From NCBI GenBank assembly GCA_045649825.1, contig JAZRQO010000019.1:62001-126000 (forward strand): DNA of 64,000 nt. The letters are read 5' to 3'. The number at the start of each line of letters is the position of its first letter. The stretch's first letter is position 1. Source of the stretch: RGIG9115 sp045649825. Lineage in GTDB: Bacteria; Bacillota; Clostridia; UBA1381. Both the position numbers and the translations under genes were made by a program. Positions 43,505 to 50,460 of this stretch are shown in pieces. Under the pieces are notes generated by a model that worked only from the letters and a program-made list of their open reading frames with translations, did no database searches and was not told the DNA's origin.

Positions 43505-45331
43505 TTATGATGAGGATACAGGTATGGTTATACTTACCTCTGTACCCTTTCCAACCTCACTGCTGATTTTAATTTTTCCCTTAAAGGAGGTTTCAATGGT
43601 CTGCTTCGCAATAGCAAGCCCAAGACCCGTTCCCCCAGTATCTCTCGACCGTGCTTTGTCAACACGGTAGAATCTGTCAAAAATATGAGGCAGGTTTTCC
43701 TCAGAAATACCTATTCCGTTATCGGAAACCTTAACACATATATCGTTATAAACCTTACTTGAATATACTTCAATTTTACCGCCGTCGGGAGTATATTTTA
43801 CTGCATTTCCGATAATGTTTATAAAAATACGCTCCAACGCATCAGGGTCACCTATTATGGCTGGGATATCATTTATGGGATTATACTCAAGTATCTGATT
43901 CTTCTTCCCTGCCGAAATCTGAAATCTTTCGGTTATGGCAACAAGCATCTTCCTAATATCGATTTCCTCCGGCATTTTATATGTGGTATGCTTATCGTCA
44001 AGTGAGGACAAAGTAAGCAAGTCACTTATAAGGCGCGCCATTCTGTCAGATTCGGAAGCGATAACACCCAAGAAACGCCTTGTTAAGTCGTTATGCTCCT
44101 CCGTGCTGTCGATAAGAGTTTCGGCATAGGATTTTATAGTGGTAATAGGGGTACGGAGTTCATGAGAAACATCTGCCACAAAACCGCGTCTTGACTGCTC
44201 AAGCTTCTCCTGTTTCGTCATATCGTGAAGCACCACAACGATTCCTGCCACCTTGCCGTTTAGCTTGAAGGTTTTGAAATTCATAACTATATAACGGTCT
44301 TTATCAATAGTAACATGACGCTCCGTGTCGGTATCGGAGTCCATATAAATCAAATCTCCAATAGTGATATTGACGTTAATTTCTTTAAAAAAGCTGTCAA
44401 AAATAATATCATCCACAAAGTTTCTGCCAAGAAGTCTTTTTGCCTCCTCGTTGTGATGGATAAGGTTGCCTTCTGTATCGAATGTCAGAAGTCCGTCACT
44501 CATAGTCTGGAGAATGGTTTCAAGCTTCGTTTTTTCCTGTCGCACTTCATCACTTGCCGCATCAAGGTTATATGCCATTTCCGTAAGAGTTTTAGAAAGC
44601 GCGGAAAGCTCATCATTACCGGGAATATCGGCTTTTATGCCTGTATTCCCCGCTGCAAGCTGTTTCGCCCATTCCGTCATACGTTTCAAAGGTCCCGTTA
44701 CCGAGCCTGCAAGGTAAATACCTGCAAAAAAAGAAAAAATAAAGGCAAAAATCATACTGTAAAGATATACAAAAAGCGTATCCTTAACCTTGCAGTACAA
44801 TTCATCACCGTTATCACGTATATAAACAACTTCAGATGATGTACCCACCGGAAGAGCGTAATCGCAGTAAATCTGCAGAAGCGACGTGGAAATTCCTGCA
44901 TTTCCGTTAAGTGCAGCTATAACAGAGGATGTTTTTTCCACACCCTCCTCCATAACGCTACGGCCTGTGCTGTACATGGGAGCACCGGACTTATCAAGTA
45001 TACACATATACCTGCTTCTGCCAATACCAAGCTCAGCCGCATACGCCCATACAGAATCATATATTTTAGCTATATTATTTGAATCCACCATATTAACAGT
45101 GAGTTCGCCGGTGTCTTCTCCGCTATCCACCGTATACTGAACACTCTGAGCGATACCCGATAATTCAGCTATGTATTCATCCGTGAAAACGCTTTTTACA
45201 GAATCTTCAAATTCCTGTTTTTCTCCGTAAATCACGGAAACAGTCTGATATACGCACACAACCGTGAGCACGGTTGCTATACAAAGTGCAAACATCAGAC
45301 CGATTTTCCATTTTATACTTTTATAGTTCAA
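43505..45331 (-). CDS. walK: WalK/VicK-type sensor histidine kinase
   Basis: The 608-residue kinase is arranged as: membrane helix 1 (about 10-32), extracytoplasmic sensor (33-185), membrane helix 2 (186-209), HAMP (210-262), PAS (265-372), HisKA with phospho-His390 in VSHELRTPITTIK, and HATPase with NIIGNAVKYTP, DNGIGI and GTGLGLAI. This is the WalK order. It should sense cell-wall status and phosphorylate WalR, encoded 3 bases upstream. Confidence 0.92.
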   Translation of the reverse strand: MNYKSIKWKIGLMFALCIATVLTVVCVYQTVSVIYGEKQEFEDSVKSVFTDEYIAELSGIAQSVQYTVDSGEDTGELTVNMVDSNNIAKIYDSVWAYAAELGIGRSRYMCILDKSGAPMYSTGRSVMEEGVEKTSSVIAALNGNAGISTSLLQIYCDYALPVGTSSEVVYIRDNGDELYCKVKDTLFVYLYSMIFAFIFSFFAGIYLAGSVTGPLKRMTEWAKQLAAGNTGIKADIPGNDELSALSKTLTEMAYNLDAASDEVRQEKTKLETILQTMSDGLLTFDTEGNLIHHNEEAKRLLGRNFVDDIIFDSFFKEINVNITIGDLIYMDSDTDTERHVTIDKDRYIVMNFKTFKLNGKVAGIVVVLHDMTKQEKLEQSRRGFVADVSHELRTPITTIKSYAETLIDSTEEHNDLTRRFLGVIASESDRMARLISDLLTLSSLDDKHTTYKMPEEIDIRKMLVAITERFQISAGKKNQILEYNPINDIPAIIGDPDALERIFINIIGNAVKYTPDGGKIEVYSSKVYNDICVKVSDNGIGISEENLPHIFDRFYRVDKARSRDTGGTGLGLAIAKQTIETSFKGKIKISSEVGKGTEVSITIPVSSS

Positions 45332-45334
45332 GGC

Positions 45335-46048
45335 TTATTCCTCTGTTTTATTAAAATAGTAGCCGATACCACGCTTTGTGATAATATACTTAGGCAAGCT
45401 GGGATCGTCTTCAATTTTCTCTCTGAGTCGTCTTACAGTAACATCTACAGTTCTCACGTCACCGTAATATTCATAGCCCCAAACATTTTCAAGAAGCTTT
45501 TCCCTTGAGAAGATTTTATCGGGCTGTGTAGCGAGGAATTTAAGAAGTTCAAACTCACGGAGAGTTATATCAAGAACTTTTTTGTTCTTTATTGCTTCGT
45601 ATCTTTCAGTATTGATTGTAAGATCACCCGAAACGATAAGATTATCAGGCTGGGTTTTAACACCCTTGTCCTGATTTGAAGGTGCAACTCTTCTGAGATT
45701 TGCCTTAACACGTGCTGTAAGCTCACGCATAGAAAACGGCTTTGTCATATAGTCGTCTGCACCAAGTTCAAGACCGAGAACCTTATCAAGCTCTTCCTCT
45801 CTTGCAGTAAGCATAATAATAGGAACCTGCGAATGTTCCTCTCTGATTTTTCTGCACACTTCATAACCGTCCATCTGAGGAAGCATAACATCAAGTAGTA
45901 TGAGGTTAGGATTTGCAGTAAGTGCCAGCTCAAGACCTGTTGCACCATCGTAAGCTTCAATTGTTTCAAAGCCTTCCTTCTGAAGATTGAACTTCAAAAT
46001 ATCGACTATGTTCTGCTCATCCTCAATAATAAGGATCTTTCTTTCCAT
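45335..46048 (-). CDS. walR: WalR/YycF-type response regulator
   Basis: This 237-residue OmpR-family regulator has a receiver domain with phospho-acceptor Asp53 in LILLDVMLPQMDG, conserved Lys in YMTKPFSMREL, and a winged-helix DNA-binding domain ending TKRGIGYYF. The match to WalR is strong in both domains. In low-GC Gram-positives it controls autolysins by binding TGTWAH-N5-TGTWAH direct repeats; such a site stands before the NlpC/P60 gene at 20101, and a near match before the G5/3D gene. Confidence 0.93.
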   Translation of the reverse strand: MERKILIIEDEQNIVDILKFNLQKEGFETIEAYDGATGLELALTANPNLILLDVMLPQMDGYEVCRKIREEHSQVPIIMLTAREEELDKVLGLELGADDYMTKPFSMRELTARVKANLRRVAPSNQDKGVKTQPDNLIVSGDLTINTERYEAIKNKKVLDITLREFELLKFLATQPDKIFSREKLLENVWGYEYYGDVRTVDVTVRRLREKIEDDPSLPKYIITKRGIGYYFNKTEE

Positions 46049-46073
46049 ACCATCAATTCCTTTCGGGTTTCAT

Positions 46074-46135
46074 TACCCCACGTCGGGGTATTGTATATTA
46101 CTTTCTATTTTAACAGAAAGTTACAAAAATTTCAA
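46074..46135 (-). promoter_or_regulatory. Promoter and 5' hairpin of the walRK operon
   Basis: On the minus strand TTGAAA (46130-46135), a 17-base spacer and TAAAAT (46107-46112). The early transcript forms a TACCCC/GGGGTA stem with a 5-base loop (46074-46090), before a GAAAGGA ribosome binding site. Confidence 0.65.
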
Positions 46136-46168
46136 TACTTTTTTACAATTTTTTAATGTTTTTTTCTA

Positions 46169-47452
46169 TTACCATACAAAATCGAATTCAAGGTCGCCTA
46201 TACGAACTGTCATATCCTCCTGTATACCCATCTCAACAAGGTCATCAATAACTCCTTTACGTGTAAGTGCACGTTGGAAATACTGGAGTGATTCACGGTC
46301 CGAAAAGTTTACGCTGCCGCCCACAGCTTCAATCCATGGACCTTTGATAACATAAACACCGTCTTCATCAATTTCAATTTCGTAGCCTTTATCAGCAGAA
46401 ATATCGTAAATTTCTTCCAAAGGCTCAGGGTCGGGTTCAAATTCCTTTACAGGCGGAAGCTTTGTAAGAGCTTCATAAACGTGCTTCATAAGCTCATTTA
46501 CACCTTTACCTGTTGCCGCTGAAATCGAAAACACTTCATAGCCTTCGCTGCGTGCAAATTCCATAAATCTGCTGTATGCTTCCTCATTCTGGATTATATC
46601 GGTTTTGTTTGCCGCAATAATCTGAGGACGTTCTTCAAGCTCCATATCGTACATAGAAAGCTCGTTGTTTATTATTTTAAAATCCTCCACAGGGTCCCTG
46701 CCCTCAATGGAAGAAACGTCCACCACGTGAACAAGAAGTCTTGTTCTTTCGATATGACGTAAAAACTCGTGCCCAAGACCTACTCCCTCGCTTGCACCTT
46801 CAATTATACCCGGTATATCTGCAAGCACAAAGCTCATATGCTCACCAACGGAGCATACACCGAGATTTGGCTCAAGAGTGGTAAAATGATAGTTTGCGAT
46901 TTTGGGGTCGGCTTTTGTTGTTTTGGAAAGTATGGTAGATTTTCCTACATTGGGAAAGCCCACAAGCCCAACATCTGCAAGGAGTTTAAGCTCAAGAGTT
47001 ACCATACGCTCGTCGCCTGCTCTGCCGTTTTTAGCAAAATTAGGGGTCTGCCTTGTTGGTGTTGAAAAATGACTGTTACCCCAGCCACCGTTACCGCCTC
47101 TTGCTAAGATTACCTCCTTATCGGGAGATGACATATCTGCAAGAAGCCTGTTTGATTCCGCATCACGAATTAAGGTTCCGCAAGGAACATTTATAATAAT
47201 ATCGGCACCGTTTTTACCCTTTTGACGCTTGCCCCAGCCGTCTCCGCCGTTTTCTGCAAGATACTTTCTCTTATATTTGAAGTCCATAAGAGTTGTCATA
47301 CCCTCATCTACTTTGAAAACAACATTGCCGCCTTTTCCGCCGTCACCGCCGTCAGGTCCGCCTGCCGCTACGTATTTTTCTCTGTGAAAGGCAATGGCAC
47401 CATTACCGCCGTTGCCCGCTTTAATAAAAATTCTTGCTTTGTCTATAAACAT
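46169..47452 (-). CDS. obgE: Ribosome-associated GTPase Obg
   Basis: This 427-residue protein has the glycine-rich Obg fold (residues 1-158, with FHREKYVAAGGPDGGDGGKGG), the GTPase domain with GFPNVGKST, DIPGIIEG and NKTD, and the C-terminal OCT domain (about 345-427) found in Firmicutes. Obg binds the 50S subunit and takes part in ribosome assembly and the stringent response. It follows rplU and rpmA as in many bacteria. Confidence 0.97.
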   Translation of the reverse strand: MFIDKARIFIKAGNGGNGAIAFHREKYVAAGGPDGGDGGKGGNVVFKVDEGMTTLMDFKYKRKYLAENGGDGWGKRQKGKNGADIIINVPCGTLIRDAESNRLLADMSSPDKEVILARGGNGGWGNSHFSTPTRQTPNFAKNGRAGDERMVTLELKLLADVGLVGFPNVGKSTILSKTTKADPKIANYHFTTLEPNLGVCSVGEHMSFVLADIPGIIEGASEGVGLGHEFLRHIERTRLLVHVVDVSSIEGRDPVEDFKIINNELSMYDMELEERPQIIAANKTDIIQNEEAYSRFMEFARSEGYEVFSISAATGKGVNELMKHVYEALTKLPPVKEFEPDPEPLEEIYDISADKGYEIEIDEDGVYVIKGPWIEAVGGSVNFSDRESLQYFQRALTRKGVIDDLVEMGIQEDMTVRIGDLEFDFVW

Positions 47453-47475
47453 TTTAAAGCCTCCGTTTTAAAATG

Positions 47476-47517
47476 AACAAAGGGCTGCCAAATATATTGA
47501 CAGCCCCAAACTTTGTT
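47476..47517 (-). terminator. Intercistronic hairpin between rpmA and obg
   Basis: AACAAAG/CTTTGTT and GGGCTG/CAGCCC form a two-part stem across 42 bases. The T-run after it on the minus strand is broken (TTTGTTCATTTT), so it likely reduces rather than stops transcription from the abundant ribosomal genes into obg. Confidence 0.5.
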
Positions 47518-47521
47518 TAAA

Positions 47522-47776
47522 TTAAGCAGAATACACACTGCACTGTGTCTTATCTCTGCCCTTTCTTTCAAACTTAACCTTTCCGTCGATCAATGCGAAC
47601 AATGTATCGTCACTGCCCTTACCAACATTAACGCCGGGATGAATTTTTGTTCCTCTCTGTCTTACGAGGATATTGCCTGCCACAACAAACTGGCCGTCAG
47701 CTTTTTTAGCACCAAGTCGTTTACTTTCGCTATCGCGTCCGTTTTTGGTACTACCCATACCTTTTTTATGAGCCAT
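47522..47776 (-). CDS. rpmA: Ribosomal protein bL27
   Basis: This 84-residue L27 begins directly MAHKKGMGSTKNGRDS, followed by RLGAKKADGQFVVAGNILVRQRG. A TAA codon lies in frame just upstream of the ATG, so the cleavable N-terminal extension found in many Firmicutes is absent. The Prp (YsxB) protease gene usually placed between rplU and rpmA is also absent; the gap is only 38 bases. Confidence 0.97.
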   Translation of the reverse strand: MAHKKGMGSTKNGRDSESKRLGAKKADGQFVVAGNILVRQRGTKIHPGVNVGKGSDDTLFALIDGKVKFERKGRDKTQCSVYSA

Positions 47777-47814
47777 GAATTAACACCTCTGCTTTCTTGT
47801 AATCAAATACGAAA

Positions 47815-48126
47815 TTAACCGTTGATCTTTGTAATCTCAACCTTTGTAAAGGGCTGTCTGTGACCCTTTTTACGTCTGTAGTTCTTCTTTCTCTTCATTT
47901 TGAAAACGTAAATCTTTTTAGCTTTACCGTTTTTGAGAACCTTAGCTTCAACAGTCGCACCTTCAACTGCGGGAGCACCAACTGTTACATTCTCGCCGTC
48001 GCCTACCATAAGAACCTGGTCGAATGTTACCGCTTCGCCTTCCTCAGCTGTGAGCTTCTCGATAAAGAGAGTATCGCCCTCTGAAACTTTGTACTGTTTT
48101 CCGCCTGTTACGATTACTGCGTACAT
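47815..48126 (-). CDS. rplU: Ribosomal protein bL21
   Basis: This 103-residue L21 has the typical start MYAVIVTGGKQYKVSEGD and the rRNA-binding end KMKRKKNYRRKKGHRQPFT. It binds 23S rRNA. A strong AGGAGGTG site and a roughly 70-base leader precede it. Confidence 0.97.
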   Translation of the reverse strand: MYAVIVTGGKQYKVSEGDTLFIEKLTAEEGEAVTFDQVLMVGDGENVTVGAPAVEGATVEAKVLKNGKAKKIYVFKMKRKKNYRRKKGHRQPFTKVEITKING

Positions 48127-48232
48127 GAAAACACCTCCTGATAATTTAATGGAGACACGCTATTAAGGTGCTACGCTAACCTTTTCTATGCGGTCACTTC
48201 AAAAGTATAACAGATAAACCGCTTTAAGTCAA
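48127..48232 (-). promoter_or_regulatory. Promoter and candidate L21 leader RNA of rplU
   Basis: On the minus strand TTGACT (48227-48232), a 17-base spacer and TATACT (48204-48209) give a start near 48197. The 70-base leader begins with GACCGCATAGAAAAGGT, similar to the GACCGC...AGGT core I recall for the L21 leader of bacilli, and could mediate autoregulation. A covariance-model search was not possible. Confidence 0.5.
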
Positions 48233-48270
48233 GTGATTTTTACCATTCTTGTCCTTTTTGGTTATTATGC

Positions 48271-49605
48271 TTAATTTTTCTCATTTATAATCCTTTTTGC
48301 ATATGCAACGAGAACTGTTTTTTCGTTTTCAACTTCTCCGTCTATTACCGCAGAAAGAATTGCCTTCTTCACAAGTCCAAGTTCTTTTCCTTCAGAAAGC
48401 CCAAGTTCAATCAGATCCCGTCCGCTTATTGCAAGACTTTTATCGGAAACACATTCGTTATTTTCCATAATGTCATACATCGCCTTTTCTGTTTCTGACA
48501 AAGCCTCAACACGCCCGTAATACTCGGGTGAAAGAGAAAGATTATCCGCCTTTTTAAGAAGAAATATTCTCTTTGCCGCCTCTTCAGATATAGCTGAGAG
48601 AAGACGTCTTAACGATTTTTTTGTATTCACAACATCGCGATCGTGCAATCTTACAAGCTCACATACAAGCTTTTTAGTGCCATTTGGAGCTTTAAGCCGT
48701 GTAAGTGCGGCATTGCAAAGCTCTTCACTCTTTGCAGCGTGACCGTAGAAATGCCCTTGCCCGTCCTCTCCCATAAAAAAGCAGTCAGGCTTTCCGGCGT
48801 CGTGAAACAGTGCCGCAAGACGCAATTCCCTGTCGGGCGGGCATTTTTCAACCACATTGGCAGTGTGGGTATACACATCAAAGCAATGGTGTATATTCTT
48901 CTGCTCAAAGCCTACCGTTTTTTTAAGTTCAGGTATAATTACGGATATAACATCAGGAAACTTGCAGAGCACAGATTTTACATCCACCCCGCAAATCAGT
49001 TTACATAATTCAGAAAAGATACGTTCCTCTGAAATTCTATTGAGGTCGGTGCATTTTTCGTGTATGGCAGCTTCCGCTTCGACGTCTATATCAAACCCAA
49101 GAACTGAAGAAAAGCGAATAGCCCGAAGAAGTCTGAGAGCATCCTCATCAAAGCGTTTTTTTGCCTGACCAACACAACGTATTATTCGTCTTTTAATATC
49201 ACCAGTGCCGCCAAAGGGATCATATATTCCCGCGGTCGGGGAATAGGCAATAGCATTAACAGTGAAATCACGGCGTGCCAGGTCCTCCTTAAGAGAGGTT
49301 GTAAAGGTAACCTTCTCAGGATGACGGCTGTCTTTATACTCCCCGTCTATGCGGTAGGTGGTGATTTCCACATTTTCGCCATCGGCAACAACACAAACCG
49401 TACCATGCTTTTCACCAACAAGAATTGTGGGATAATCACTGAAACTCCGCTTTATATCCTCCGGTTTTGCATTTGTAGTAATATCATAGTCGTGAGGCTC
49501 TACTCCCATGAGCATATCTCTTACACACCCGCCCACGGCATATGCTTCAAAGCCGTCTTCCTCAAGGCGTTTTATAAGAGAAAGCACATAATCAGGCAAT
49601 TTCAT
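48271..49605 (-). CDS. cca: CCA-adding tRNA nucleotidyltransferase with HD domain
   Basis: This 444-residue class II nucleotidyltransferase has the active-site block GGCVRDMLMGVEPHDYDIT with the two catalytic aspartates, then ARRDFTVNAIAYSP and RIRRCVGQAKKRFDEDALRLLRA-type tRNA/nucleotide motifs (here IIRCVGQAKKRFDEDAL). The C-terminal half has an HD site in ALFHDAGKPDCFF. It adds or repairs the 3' CCA of tRNAs. It overlaps the fumarase gene by one base. Confidence 0.94.
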   Translation of the reverse strand: MKLPDYVLSLIKRLEEDGFEAYAVGGCVRDMLMGVEPHDYDITTNAKPEDIKRSFSDYPTILVGEKHGTVCVVADGENVEITTYRIDGEYKDSRHPEKVTFTTSLKEDLARRDFTVNAIAYSPTAGIYDPFGGTGDIKRRIIRCVGQAKKRFDEDALRLLRAIRFSSVLGFDIDVEAEAAIHEKCTDLNRISEERIFSELCKLICGVDVKSVLCKFPDVISVIIPELKKTVGFEQKNIHHCFDVYTHTANVVEKCPPDRELRLAALFHDAGKPDCFFMGEDGQGHFYGHAAKSEELCNAALTRLKAPNGTKKLVCELVRLHDRDVVNTKKSLRRLLSAISEEAAKRIFLLKKADNLSLSPEYYGRVEALSETEKAMYDIMENNECVSDKSLAISGRDLIELGLSEGKELGLVKKAILSAVIDGEVENEKTVLVAYAKRIINEKN

Positions 49606-50447
49606 TATATCTCCTTTACGCAGTGGCGCGTTGCATGGCAGCTGATATTCACACTTACGGGAAGTCCTGCAATATGAGTGGGGAAAACCTCAATATTAAC
49701 ACCGAAAGCCGTTGTGTTACCTCCAAATCCTGCAGGACCTATGCCAAGAGCATTAATTTTTTCAAGAATTGTTGCTTCAAGTTCTCTGTAATATTTATCA
49801 GGATTAGGTTTATCAAGAGAGCGTGTAAGAGCTTTTTTTGCAAGCTGAGCACATTTATCCATCGTGCCGCCTATTCCAACTCCAACCACCATAGGCGGGC
49901 AGGGATTAGGACCTGCTTTCTTTACTGTTTCCACAACAAAATCAATTACTCCCTCTACTCCGTCTGAGGGGTTCAACATTTTAATTGCACTTTTATTTTC
50001 GCTGCCGAAGCCTTTTGGGGTAAATGTAAGCTTAAGCTTATCACCTTTTACAAAGTCACAGTAAATTACCGCAGGGGTATTATCGTTTGTATTAACACGT
50101 CTTAACGGGTCTGAAACAACTGATTTCCGCAAATATCCGTTAGTATACCCACGTCTTACCCCTTCGTTTATTGCATCATTAAGCGTCATTCCGCTTATAT
50201 GCACATCACTTCCAATTTCCACGAAGAAAACAGCCATCCCTGTATCCTGGCAAACAGGAACTGTTTTATAACATGCAATACGGGCATTTTCAATCAGGTC
50301 TTCAAGCACCGATACTGCAACAGGAGAAGTTTCGTTTTCTTTTCCCTTTTTAAGTGCCTCTTTTATATCGTCATTTATATAGCAATTAGCTTCAATACAC
50401 ATCTGCTCAACTGCAGATATAACCGTTTCCGAATCTATTATTCGCAT
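49605..50447 (-). CDS. Class I fumarate hydratase alpha subunit
   Basis: This 280-residue protein corresponds to the N-terminal half of iron-sulfur fumarases and the TtdA tartrate dehydratase subunit. Cluster cysteines are visible in VPVCQDTGMAVFF, NPCPPMVVGVGIGGTMDKCAQLAKKAL and SCHATRHC. It normally needs a beta subunit (about 190 residues), usually encoded next door; here cca follows instead and no beta gene is in the window. It may interconvert malate and fumarate with a partner encoded elsewhere. Confidence 0.9.
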   Translation of the reverse strand: MRIIDSETVISAVEQMCIEANCYINDDIKEALKKGKENETSPVAVSVLEDLIENARIACYKTVPVCQDTGMAVFFVEIGSDVHISGMTLNDAINEGVRRGYTNGYLRKSVVSDPLRRVNTNDNTPAVIYCDFVKGDKLKLTFTPKGFGSENKSAIKMLNPSDGVEGVIDFVVETVKKAGPNPCPPMVVGVGIGGTMDKCAQLAKKALTRSLDKPNPDKYYRELEATILEKINALGIGPAGFGGNTTAFGVNIEVFPTHIAGLPVSVNISCHATRHCVKEI

Positions 50448-50460
50448 ATATTACATCCTT

